Shown here piece after piece: positions 1 to 7,381 of a stretch of 35,632 nt of DNA (positions are counted from its first letter, which is position 1; each line of letters starts with the position of its first letter). The stretch is from positions 1-35,632 of the forward strand of contig JBOHAD010000021.1 of NCBI GenBank assembly GCA_050697555.1, given 5' to 3'. The stretch is from DASQWP01 sp050697555 (GTDB lineage Bacteria; Actinomycetota; Thermoleophilia; Gaiellales; Gaiellaceae). A program made the position numbers and the translations under genes. The notes beneath the pieces were generated by a model. The model was not told the origin of the DNA and made no database searches. It saw only the letters and a list, made by a program, of their open reading frames with translations.

Positions 1-127
1 CCTCCTCCTCGCGGAGGAGTCCGAGCAGGATGTGCTCGGTGCCGATGTAGTTGTGCTTGAGGGCGCGGGCCTCGTCCTGGGCGAGAACGACGACCTGTCT
101 GGCTCTCTCGGTGAAGCGCTCGAACAA
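1..127 (-). CDS. clpC: ClpC-type ATP-dependent protease ATPase, N-terminal fragment
   Basis: Only the first 42 codons are inside the window and the gene continues off the left edge. The reading begins FERFTERARQVVVLAQDEA and continues through NYIGTEHILLGLLREEE, the diagnostic start of the Clp N domain of ClpC/MecB. ClpC is a cytoplasmic AAA+ unfoldase that feeds ClpP and binds adaptors or substrates through this domain. The start is a TTG at 127-125; GGAAAGG lies about nine bases upstream, and the homologous copy at the right end of the window starts at exactly the same residue. I infer full ClpC rather than a second short protein only from position, because the ATPase domains are not visible. 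Confidence 0.8.
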   Translation of the reverse strand, partial: MFERFTERARQVVVLAQDEARALKHNYIGTEHILLGLLREEE

Positions 128-161
128 GCTTCAGCGTCCTTTCCGGTCGACAGCCGTGCCT

Positions 162-190
162 ATGGTACCGAACGGGTCGGGCCGTTCCGA
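162..190 (-). promoter_or_regulatory. Possible clpC promoter with an inverted-repeat operator
   Basis: Upstream of the clpC TTG lies a minus-strand TACCAT (162-167), usable as a -10, with a weak -35 at 185-190 seventeen bases away. Between them, at 170-187, is a perfect inverted repeat: GAACGG, six bases, CCGTTC. A dyad between -35 and -10 is a classic repressor position. I cannot assign it to CtsR, HrcA or ClgR, whose usual boxes it does not clearly match. Confidence 0.3.
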
Positions 191-252
191 GGGCTCCATG
201 AAGGTCGTATCGGCTCCTTAACGGAGTCGCAACAGATTGACTTTCCCCCCTG

Positions 253-274
253 TCCTCCCCCGGCCAGGGGAGGA
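253..274. other. Perfect 8-bp stem-loop upstream of the CAP gene
   Basis: TCCTCCCC, a six-base loop, then GGGGAGGA form a perfect hairpin in the intergenic region between clpC (minus) and the CAP-domain gene (plus). No T-tract follows on either strand, so it is not a clear terminator. It could structure the leader of the plus-strand gene. Confidence 0.35.
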
Positions 275-306
275 GGAGAAACGGCCGCGCTGCCGATTGA
301 GAGGGC

Positions 307-849
307 ATGCGCACGATTCTCGCTGCCCTGCTCGTCTCTGCGAGCCTGCTCGCGCTGGCCGCTCCCGCGCCCGCAGCGACGGTCAGCGGCAAGGCGTCGG
401 TCGAGTCGGCACTCGTCCAGCGGATCAACGCCGTCCGCAGGAGCCATGGCCTGCGCCCGCTCCGCGTCGAGCGCGGGCTCACGAGCGCCGCGGAGCGCCA
501 CGCCGGCTCGATGGGGACGGCGGGGTACTTTCGCCACGAGCTCTTCACGCCCAGGCGCAGCCCCCGCTGGAACGGGTTCGGCCGCTGGATTCGCTGGTTC
601 TATCCCGGTCCCGGCTACCGCTCCTGGAGCGCGGGCGAGAACCTCGCCTGGGGCGCGCCCGGGATCTCTGCGCGTCGGACGGTGCGCCTCTGGCTCAGGA
701 GCCCCGGCCACCGGGCGAACCTGCTCAAGCGGAGCTGGCGGAACGTCGGCGTCGCCGCAGTTCGCGTGCAGAACGGGCGCGGCCACTTCCGGCGTTGGGA
801 CGACGTCACCATCGTCGTCGCCGAATTCGGCCGCCGCTCCGCGGGCTGA
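307..849 (+). CDS. Secreted CAP/SCP (YkwD-like) domain protein
   Basis: This 180-residue protein has an N-terminal signal peptide (basic MR, hydrophobic 4-20, APAA near residue 24) followed by one CAP/SCP domain from about 32 to 176. Hallmarks are visible: a helix with INAVRRSHGLRPL, FRHELF (His77), ENLAWG (Glu111) and the SPGHRANLL box (His135), which supply the usual His/Glu/His cavity. The ATG has GAGAGG directly upstream. Bacterial YkwD-like proteins are exported and their biochemical role is mostly unknown. The protein is as short as a single-domain member and has no wall-binding module. It is a single gene, divergent from clpC. Confidence 0.88.
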   Translation: MRTILAALLVSASLLALAAPAPAATVSGKASVESALVQRINAVRRSHGLRPLRVERGLTSAAERHAGSMGTAGYFRHELFTPRRSPRWNGFGRWIRWFYPGPGYRSWSAGENLAWGAPGISARRTVRLWLRSPGHRANLLKRSWRNVGVAAVRVQNGRGHFRRWDDVTIVVAEFGRRSAG

Positions 850-865
850 CGGCCAGCCGTCCGCT

Positions 866-1146
866 CGGGACACGACGGGGTCTGACCCCGGCAGGGCCGC
901 TCGCGGCACGCCCCGGCCTGGCGCCCACACGGCTGCTCGGGACACGGCCGGGGCCTGGCCCCGGCCGTGTCCCGTCAGGCCCGGTCCCGAAGCGCCTCGC
1001 CTGGGGGCTCGGCGCGACCGCCCGGTCGATCGCCGAGCACGGCCGTCCCTCGGGCGCGCCCCTACGCCCGTCCCTTCGCGACGTGTCCGGGGCCTGGCCC
1101 CGGCCATGTCCCACCGAGACCGGTCGGGGTCTGACCCCGGCAGGGC
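866..1146. repeat. Cluster of REP-like GC-rich palindromes
   Basis: The non-coding 850-1247 stretch holds at least four palindromic units. Two identical 22-base direct copies (876-897 and 1125-1146) contain the 13-base palindrome GGGGTCTGACCCC followed by GGCAGGGC. Between them lie a 37-base perfect palindrome (938-974, centre T956, arms of 18) and a related shorter one (1087-1103, arms CCGGGGCC and GGCCCCGG). Flanking pieces such as GGGACACG and GTGTCCGG recur. This looks like a REP/BIME-type array. Open frames across it are compositional. No RAYT transposase lies in the window. Confidence 0.7.
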
Positions 1147-1176
1147 TCGCGGGGCCTGGGCCGGAGGGGCCGGCGT

Positions 1177-1209
1177 TCTCATCGCGGTTTCATCTGCGTG
1201 TCGTAGCCT
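1177..1209 (+). promoter_or_regulatory. Promoter of the PepSY gene with paired TCTCAT box
   Basis: TCTCAT (1177-1182), five bases, TTTCAT (1188-1193), ten bases, then TAGCCT (1204-1209) as -10. The 11-base repeat period and the 10-base gap to the -10 are the layout of PhoB/OmpR-type activated promoters, in which the box replaces the -35. The same arrangement is found before the response regulator and the DUF6197-like gene. Confidence 0.6.
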
Positions 1210-1247
1210 GGTCCGTCCATCCGCGCATCCTCGGAGGAGATCGGGAG

Positions 1248-1595
1248 ATGAACAGGCGCATGGTCAAGGTCCTGGTGGGAGCGGCCGTCGTCGCGACGAT
1301 CGCCCTCGGCGGCGCGGCGATCGCCCGCGGGACAGGTGCCTTCGACGACGAAGGCCAGCAGCTGAGAGGGCCGGAGGCGGAGCGCGCCGGCGCGGCGGCG
1401 CTCCGGGCGACGGACGGAGGAACGGTCAACGCCGTCGAGCGCGACACCGAGAACGGAGCCACCTACGAGGTGGAGGTCACGCGCGCCGACGGCTCCACGG
1501 TCGACGTTCGCCTCGACGCCTCGTTCGACGTGGTCGTGATCGAGGGGGACTCCGAGAAGGCGGATTCCGGAGAGAACGAGGACGGCGACGGCTGA
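1248..1595 (+). CDS. Small exported PepSY-like protein
   Basis: This 115-residue protein starts at an ATG with GGAGGAG about nine bases upstream. Residues 6-26 form a hydrophobic signal or anchor segment. The remainder reads as a single PepSY-like unit: AALRATDGGTVNAVERD, then YEVEVTRADGSTVDVRLD, then FDVVVIEGD, the helix-strand-strand pattern in which an acidic signature is predicted to fold back on the strand. The tail is strongly acidic. PepSY proteins sit outside the membrane and often accompany two-component systems; this one precedes such a system and shares its promoter box. I infer that it modulates or reports to the sensor kinase. A generic exported acidic protein is the alternative. 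Confidence 0.7.
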   Translation: MNRRMVKVLVGAAVVATIALGGAAIARGTGAFDDEGQQLRGPEAERAGAAALRATDGGTVNAVERDTENGATYEVEVTRADGSTVDVRLDASFDVVVIEGDSEKADSGENEDGDG

Positions 1596-1618
1596 CGGCC
1601 GCGCACAGCACCGGGCCC

Positions 1619-1662
1619 TCTCACCTCCCTCTCATCTCGCTCTCATCTGAGCGTGTGACAAT
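1619..1662 (+). promoter_or_regulatory. Autoregulated promoter of the response-regulator gene, triple box
   Basis: Three repeats follow each other at an exact 11-base period: TCTCAC (1619-1624), TCTCAT (1630-1635), TCTCAT (1641-1646). Ten bases later comes GACAAT (1657-1662), the presumed -10. This -10 ends directly against the first GTG at 1663, so the transcript should begin near 1668-1669, where a second in-frame GTG lies. Confidence 0.6.
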
Positions 1663-2349
1663 GTGAACGTGCGCGCGTTGATCGTCGAGGACGAGCTCAA
1701 GATGGCCGCCCTCATCCGGCGGGGCCTGATCGAGGAGGGGTACGCCGCGGACATCGCTCGAACCGGCGAGGACGCGCTCAGGATGGCCGGAGCCACGGAT
1801 TACGACGCGATCGTCCTCGACGTGATGCTCCCGGGCACGGACGGCTTCGAGGTGTGTCGCCGGCTGCGAGAGGCCGGAGGCTGGTCGCCCGTGCTCATGC
1901 TGACCGCGCGCGACGGGGTCGAGGACAGGGTCGCGGGGCTCGACAGCGGCGCCGACGACTACCTGACCAAGCCGTTCTCGTTCGCGGAGCTGCTCGCCCG
2001 GCTGCGCGCCCTCGCGCGCCGCTCCCCGCTCGAGCGGCCGACCGTGCTCGAGGTCGGTTCGCTCCGCCTCGACCCTGCGTCGCACCACGCCTGGCGGAAC
2101 GACACCGAGATCGAGCTCTCGGCGAAGGAGTTCGCGATCCTCGAGACGTTCATGCGCCGGCCCGGCCAGGTCCTCTCCCGCTTCGAGCTCCTCGAGCACG
2201 CCTGGGACTACGGCTACGAGAACCGGTCGAACGTGGTCGACGTGTACGTGCGCTACCTGCGCGAGAAGATCGACCGCCCGTTCGGGTGCAAGTCGATCGA
2301 GACGGTGCGCGGCGCCGGATATCGCCTGCGCCGAGACGGCGGCTCCTGA
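1663..2349 (+). CDS. OmpR/PhoB-family response regulator
   Basis: This 228-residue regulator has a receiver domain (1-115) with the acidic pair Glu9/Asp10, phospho-acceptor Asp53 in VLDVMLPG, Thr81 and Lys103 (DDYLTKPFSF). A winged-helix DNA-binding domain (about 130-225) includes ELSAKEFAILETF and SNVVDVYVRYLREKI. The histidine kinase follows four bases later, so they form a pair. The three TCTCAT repeats upstream suggest that it binds its own promoter, because the spacing is that of OmpR/PhoB dimers. The GTG at 1663 is in frame, but the GTG at 1669, giving MRALIVEDE, may be the true leaderless start. It resembles MprA/TcrA-type actinobacterial regulators; the stimulus is unknown. Confidence 0.93.
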   Translation: MNVRALIVEDELKMAALIRRGLIEEGYAADIARTGEDALRMAGATDYDAIVLDVMLPGTDGFEVCRRLREAGGWSPVLMLTARDGVEDRVAGLDSGADDYLTKPFSFAELLARLRALARRSPLERPTVLEVGSLRLDPASHHAWRNDTEIELSAKEFAILETFMRRPGQVLSRFELLEHAWDYGYENRSNVVDVYVRYLREKIDRPFGCKSIETVRGAGYRLRRDGGS

Positions 2350-2353
2350 CGCG

Positions 2354-3727
2354 GTGAGCAAGCTTCCGATCCGCCTGCGCCTCACGCTCGCCTTCGCGCT
2401 CGCGATGGCCGTGGTGATCTCGGCGACCGGCGCCTTCCTCTACTACAGCCTCTCCTCCTCGCTGAACGAGACGATCGACGAGGAGCTCGAGGCACGCGCC
2501 GCCGAGGCCACCGGGCCCGCAGCGCAAGGCGAGTTCAACCTGGACGCTGGCCCGGTAATCGGAATCAGCGACCTGGACGAGCGCTTCGTCCAGGTGCTGG
2601 ACAGCGAGGGCCGGATCGTGGACGCGACGCCGACAGTCGGCGAGCGACCGGTTCTCGGGCCCGGCGAGCTGGCGCGCGCCTCGACGGAGGGCGCTTTCTC
2701 GCTCGAGCGGAACGGGATCTCGGGCATCGAGGGCTCGGCGCGACTCCTCGTCGTCCCGTTCGACGGTCCGGACGGCCCGCTCGTCCTCGTCGCGGGCACC
2801 TCGCTCGAGGAGCGGGACGAGGCCGTTCAGGAGTTTCTCCTCGCCCTCCTCGTCGTCGCGCCGGTTGTGCTCGTCCTCGCATCGCTACTCGGCTACGGGC
2901 TCGCGACGGCCGCCCTGCGCCCCGTCGAGTCGATGCGTGCCGAGGCGACCGCCATCTCAGCCGCCGAGCCGGGTCGGCGCCTGCCCCTTCCGCGATCGCG
3001 CGACGAGGTGTTCCGACTCGGCGAGACGCTGAACGCCATGCTCGAGCGACTCGAAGGCGCCCTCGAGCGAGAGCGGAGCTTCGTCGCCGACGCGAGCCAC
3101 GAGCTGCGGACCCCACTCGCGCTCCTCAAGGCAGAGCTCGAGCTCGCCCTTCGCCGCCCCCGCTCCCACGAGGAGCTCGAGCAGGCGCTCCGCTCCGCCG
3201 CCGCCGAGAGCGACCGCCTCGCGCGGCTCGCGGAGGACCTGCTCGTCCTCGCTCGCTCCGACCAGGGTCGCCTCCCGCTTCGCCGCTCGCCGCTCTCGGC
3301 GGCCGACATCCTCTCGAAGGTGGCCGAGCGCTTCCGACCCGAGGCCGAGAAGGAGAGGCGCTCGATCGAGGCGGACTCCCCCAATGGGCTCGAGGTCGTC
3401 GGGGACGCCGTTCGTCTCGAGCAGGCGCTCGGAAACCTCGTCGACAACGCTCTCCGTCACGGAAGGGGAGCGGTTCGCCTCCGTGCGGTGGACTCGGACG
3501 CCCGGGTCGAGCTGCACGTGACCGATGAAGGCGGAGGGTTCGTGCCCGAGTTCTTCGCCCACGCGTTCGAGCGCTTCAGCCGTGCCGACGAGGCGCGCTC
3601 CGGCCAGGGTGCCGGCCTCGGCCTCGCGATCGTCGAGGTGATCGCCGGCGCGCACGGCGGCTCGGCGCACGCCGCCAATCGCGAGGGCGGCGGAGCCGAC
3701 GTCTGGCTCTCGCTCTCGAAGCCCTAG
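2354..3727 (+). CDS. Sensor histidine kinase, partner of the upstream regulator
   Basis: This 457-residue membrane kinase has TM1 at about 9-31, an extracytoplasmic sensing region of roughly 125 residues rich in acidic and Gly residues, and TM2 at about 160-184. A HAMP linker with LRPVESMRAEA follows, then a HisKA domain with His249 in SFVADASHELRTPLALL, then an HATPase domain: N box NLVDNALRHG (361-370), G1 DEGGGF (391-396) and G2 GAGLGLAIV (419-427). All catalytic motifs are intact. Translation starts at GTG, four bases after the regulator stop, so the genes are co-transcribed. The external loop could be contacted by the neighbouring PepSY-like protein, which is inference. Confidence 0.94.
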   Translation: MSKLPIRLRLTLAFALAMAVVISATGAFLYYSLSSSLNETIDEELEARAAEATGPAAQGEFNLDAGPVIGISDLDERFVQVLDSEGRIVDATPTVGERPVLGPGELARASTEGAFSLERNGISGIEGSARLLVVPFDGPDGPLVLVAGTSLEERDEAVQEFLLALLVVAPVVLVLASLLGYGLATAALRPVESMRAEATAISAAEPGRRLPLPRSRDEVFRLGETLNAMLERLEGALERERSFVADASHELRTPLALLKAELELALRRPRSHEELEQALRSAAAESDRLARLAEDLLVLARSDQGRLPLRRSPLSAADILSKVAERFRPEAEKERRSIEADSPNGLEVVGDAVRLEQALGNLVDNALRHGRGAVRLRAVDSDARVELHVTDEGGGFVPEFFAHAFERFSRADEARSGQGAGLGLAIVEVIAGAHGGSAHAANREGGGADVWLSLSKP

Positions 3728-3756
3728 CCTCGTCGTTCAGCGGGGCCGCTGCCCTT

Positions 3757-3789
3757 TCTCATGTTCATCTCATCTTCGCGTCCTATCCT
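3757..3789 (+). promoter_or_regulatory. Promoter of the DUF6197-like gene with paired TCTCAT box
   Basis: TCTCAT (3757-3762), five bases, TCTCAT (3768-3773), ten bases, TATCCT (3784-3789). It is identical in layout to the boxes at 1177 and 1630. The start codon lies about 90 bases further on, so the mRNA would carry a leader of about 85 bases. Confidence 0.6.
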
Positions 3790-3880
3790 GCCGACACACT
3801 CAACGTCCGAAAGGTTCTCATGGGCACGGGCTTGCGAGGACGCCCAGACCCGCCCGTCCGCCCTTTGGAAGGAGGAACAC

Positions 3881-4219
3881 TTGACGACGTCAACCACGGA
3901 GTACTCGTGGGTTCTGCCTGAGGCCCAGCCCTTGGTCGAGCCGGACTCGGTGCTGTTCCACGCGGCGGAGATCGTCCGGAGGCGGGGTCTGTGCCAAGGA
4001 CCCTGGAGAGCGGGTGGGCCTCTGTGCGCAGCAGGCGCGGTCGGCGTGGCTGGAGGCGACCTCGGCCTCCCCCGGGCGGAGATGGAGGCAGTGGTGCTTC
4101 GGTTCGCACGCGCCTTGGGTGGCTCTGCCGTCAGCGACGTCCACAGCTGGAACGACGCACCCGGACGAAGCGCCGGGGAAGTGGCAGAGGCGCTCGAGCG
4201 AGCCGCCTACGGGCTCTGA
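3881..4219 (+). CDS. DUF6197-like small protein
   Basis: This 112-residue cytoplasmic protein starts at a TTG with a strong GGAAGGAGG six bases upstream; the frame is open further upstream, but no start there has such a site. Visible features match what I recall of the DUF6197 family: a helix with AAEIVRRRGLCQGPW, a small-residue stretch CAAGAVGVAG, the signature HSWNDAPGRSAGEV, and a final helix EALERAAYGL. The function of the family is unknown. It is convergent with the RND genes (12 bases apart) and lies behind the TCTCAT promoter box, so it is probably part of the two-component regulon. No signal peptide or membrane segment is seen. Confidence 0.75.
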   Translation: MTTSTTEYSWVLPEAQPLVEPDSVLFHAAEIVRRRGLCQGPWRAGGPLCAAGAVGVAGGDLGLPRAEMEAVVLRFARALGGSAVSDVHSWNDAPGRSAGEVAEALERAAYGL

Positions 4220-4231
4220 CCGTCGAAGCGC

Positions 4232-7200
4232 TTAGCCGGTCCTCGCCTCACCCGCGGAGGACAGTCGACCCCTCCCGAAGCGGAGGTAGAGAGAGGGGAC
4301 GACGAACAGATTGAGCAGCGTGGACGTGAACAGCCCGCCAAGGATGACCACGGCCAGAGGGTGCTCGATCTCGTGGCCGGGAACGTCGCCGGCGACGACC
4401 AAGGGCAGGATGGCCAGTCCTGCTGCAAGTGTGGTCATGAGGATCGGCGCAAGCCGCTCTCGCGCCCCACGCAGGACGAGTCCGCGACCGAACGTTTCGC
4501 CCTCGTACTGCTCGAGATGCTGGAAGTGGTTGATCATCAGAATTCCGTTGCGCGCGGCGATTCCGAACACGGTGAAGAACCCGACCAGCGAACCGAGCGA
4601 GAGCACGCCCCCACCGATGAACGCAGCCAGCACACCGCCCACGAGCGCGATCGGCAGAGTGAGGAACGACAGGGTCGCCAGGCGCCAGCTCCTGAACGAG
4701 ACCTGCAGCAGGAGGAAGATCGCGATCGCCGTGCCGATCGAGAAGAGGAGCATGCGCCCCTGAGCAGCCTGGCGCTCCTTGTACTCGCCCAGCACTTCGG
4801 CGTGATAGCCGAGAGGGAAGCTCATTTCCTCGATGCGATCCTCGACGTCGCGCGCGACTGAGCCCAGATCGCGTCCCTGCACGTTGGCGCTGACTTCCAG
4901 GCGCCGCGAGGTGTTCTCGCGCTCGATCGTGTTGGGGGTCGGCGCGATGCGCACATCGGCCAACTGCTCCAGTGGAACCTGGCCGTTGGTGGGCGTGTCG
5001 ATCGGGAGCTCACGGATGCTGGTGAGGCTGTTCCTGGTCTCGGGCGTGCTCCAGAGGTGCACGTCGTACGCCTTGCCCCCCCGGTAGATGTCGCCGACTT
5101 CCTCGCTTGCCAGGAAGATGCCGGACGCCCTCCGAACCTCGCCCGGCTTGACTCCGTAGCGTTGAGCCGCCGCGAGGTCCACCTCGACTTCCACCTGTGG
5201 GACGTCGGCGTGGAGCTCGATCTTCCCCTCGACGAGACCGTCCACCTCCTCCATGGTCTGGAGCACCCTTTCCGCCTCGCTGTGCAGGACGTCGAGGTCG
5301 TCGCCGAAGATGCGCACGACGATCTCGTCGCTCGATCCCGTCAGCACCTCTCTGATCCGCTCTTTCAGGTACGTCTGCACGTCGCGGACGAGCCCGGGGT
5401 ACCCGTTGACGACCTCCTGGACTTCGGCGAGCGTCGCGTCATAGTCGACGTTGGGATTGACGCTGATCCAGTTCTCGCCAAAATAGATTCCGTAGGGCTC
5501 GTCGCCGAGCATGGCATTGCCGATGTGGGATCCGCAGTTTCGGACCCCGGGGATGGTTCGCAGCTCGCGGCAAGCCCGAACCGAGATTCGCAGCTGTTCC
5601 GGATGGGACGTGTCGGGCTTGCTCAGCCAGTGCATCAGGAAGTCCCGCTCCTTGAACGAAGGAAGCAGCGACTGTCCGAGGAACGGCAGCACGGCTAGGC
5701 CCGCTACCGCGGTGACAGCGACGGCGCCGTACGCCCAGATCGGCCTGTTGATGATTCGAGAGAGCGCACTCTGGTAGCCACGCTGCAGCCACCTGACCAG
5801 GGGAGATTGACGGCGCTCGAGCGGCGCTCTCCGCAGGAGGATGAGGGCCATCGCAGGCGTGACCGTGAGCGCGACGAGGAGCGAGGCCCCGACTGCCAGG
5901 ACGTAGGAGGACGCGAGCGGCTGGAAGAAGGCGCCCGTCAGGCCGGTCAGGAAGAAGATCGGGGCCATCGCCGCGAAGATGATCAGCGTGGCGTAGACGA
6001 TCGAGGGGCGCACTTCGAGCGAGGCTTCGAGGACGATCGCCGCCGTCGGCTTGCGACTCCCCTGCCGACGATGCTCCCGTAGCCGCCGTACGATGTTCTC
6101 GACGTCGATGATCGCGTCGTCGACGACGACGCCGACCGCGATCACGAATCCGGCCAGGACCATGACGTTGATCGTCGTCCCGCGTTGGTAGAGCACGAGC
6201 CCCGCTGCGACCAGGGAGATCGGGATCGAGACGACGCTGATCAGGGCGGCGCGCCATTCGAAGAGGAAGGCGACGATGACGAGGATCACGAGCAGCGCAC
6301 CGATCAGGAGCGCCGTCGTCAGATTGTCGATCGACGTCTCGATGAAGGTCGCCGGCCGAAAGATGGTCGTGTCGATCTCGATGCCGGAAAGACCAGGCCG
6401 GATCGTTTCCATCGCCTCCTCGACGCCCCGCGTCACCTCCAGGGTGTTCGCCCACGGAAGCTTTTCGACGATGAGCATGAGGCCGGGGCCGTCGTTGATG
6501 ACGGCGTCCCCCATGAGAGGCTGGTGATCTATCACCAGGTCGGCCACGTCGCTCAGGAGAAGCGACTCGCCGGCCCGATTCTCGATCGCTACCTGGGCGA
6601 AGTCTTGCGGGGTGATCACCGGGAATATGTGCCGGACGTTGAGCCTCTGGTTGGGACCGTCGATGAACCCGCCGGTGCCGACCTCCCCTGCATCCGACCA
6701 GGACACGAGGCTGCCCACGTCGAGGCCCTTCGCAGTCTGCTCTTGGAGCTGCGTCAGCGAGACGTCGTGAGCTCGCAAACGCTCCGGATCCACCTGCACG
6801 TGGTACTGGTGCAGGCGCTCGCCCCAGATCGGCACGTTCGCCACTCCGGGTACGCGGAGCAACCTGGCCCTGATCTTCCAGTAGGCGACCAGGGACATGT
6901 CGATGAGCGAGAGGCGCTCCGACGTGAGCCCGATCTTCACGACCCGGCTCGTCGACGACAGCGGTTGGATCATGAACGGGGGAGACGACCAGCTCGGCAA
7001 CGTCGGTGTGACGGTTGCGACGCGCTCCTGCACGACCTGCCGCGCGTGCAGGAGGTCGGTCCCGCGGTCGAAGAGCAGCTGGATCGACGAGAGCTGCGGA
7101 ACCGACTTGGAGCGGACCGTGTCGAGTCCCGGCACCCCCTGGAGGGCTTGCTCCAGGGGAACTGTGATCAGGGACTCCACTTCTTCCGCCGAAAGTCCGG

Positions 7201-7360
7201 TGCTGATGGTCTGGATCTCGACACGGGGCTGGGCGAATTCCGGGAAGACATCCACGGGCGTATCGCGAAGCAACCCGCTGCCGAAAACCATCAGTGCCGC
7301 GCCGCCGGCGACGACGAGGTACCGGAACTTCAAGCTCGACCCGACGATCCAGCGCATCAT
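4232..7360 (-). CDS. HME-type RND efflux transporter (CusA/CzcA-like)
   Basis: At 1042 residues this matches the usual RND length. It opens with TM1 (12-30) and the RDTPVDVFPEFAQPRVEIQT segment typical of heavy-metal RND pumps, then the first periplasmic porter region, TM2-6 (about 345-500), a second periplasmic region and TM7-12. TM4 carries the proton-relay acids VVVDDAIIDVEN, with Asp414, Asp415 and Glu421, as in CzcA. A substrate could be a monovalent or divalent metal, but the family name does not settle it. It is the last gene of a three-gene minus-strand operon, starting 21 bases after the small lipoprotein stop with only a weak ribosome site, so translational coupling is likely. No outer-membrane factor is encoded nearby. 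Confidence 0.9.
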   Translation of the reverse strand: MMRWIVGSSLKFRYLVVAGGAALMVFGSGLLRDTPVDVFPEFAQPRVEIQTISTGLSAEEVESLITVPLEQALQGVPGLDTVRSKSVPQLSSIQLLFDRGTDLLHARQVVQERVATVTPTLPSWSSPPFMIQPLSSTSRVVKIGLTSERLSLIDMSLVAYWKIRARLLRVPGVANVPIWGERLHQYHVQVDPERLRAHDVSLTQLQEQTAKGLDVGSLVSWSDAGEVGTGGFIDGPNQRLNVRHIFPVITPQDFAQVAIENRAGESLLLSDVADLVIDHQPLMGDAVINDGPGLMLIVEKLPWANTLEVTRGVEEAMETIRPGLSGIEIDTTIFRPATFIETSIDNLTTALLIGALLVILVIVAFLFEWRAALISVVSIPISLVAAGLVLYQRGTTINVMVLAGFVIAVGVVVDDAIIDVENIVRRLREHRRQGSRKPTAAIVLEASLEVRPSIVYATLIIFAAMAPIFFLTGLTGAFFQPLASSYVLAVGASLLVALTVTPAMALILLRRAPLERRQSPLVRWLQRGYQSALSRIINRPIWAYGAVAVTAVAGLAVLPFLGQSLLPSFKERDFLMHWLSKPDTSHPEQLRISVRACRELRTIPGVRNCGSHIGNAMLGDEPYGIYFGENWISVNPNVDYDATLAEVQEVVNGYPGLVRDVQTYLKERIREVLTGSSDEIVVRIFGDDLDVLHSEAERVLQTMEEVDGLVEGKIELHADVPQVEVEVDLAAAQRYGVKPGEVRRASGIFLASEEVGDIYRGGKAYDVHLWSTPETRNSLTSIRELPIDTPTNGQVPLEQLADVRIAPTPNTIERENTSRRLEVSANVQGRDLGSVARDVEDRIEEMSFPLGYHAEVLGEYKERQAAQGRMLLFSIGTAIAIFLLLQVSFRSWRLATLSFLTLPIALVGGVLAAFIGGGVLSLGSLVGFFTVFGIAARNGILMINHFQHLEQYEGETFGRGLVLRGARERLAPILMTTLAAGLAILPLVVAGDVPGHEIEHPLAVVILGGLFTSTLLNLFVVPSLYLRFGRGRLSSAGEARTG

Positions 7361-7381
7361 GGCGCAGGCGCCCTTGCTCGC

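Noticed and set aside
32..1666. Plus-strand 544-codon open frame covering the CAP gene, palindromes and the PepSY gene
   Set aside because: It crosses two well-supported genes and a palindrome array in another frame and has no family features.
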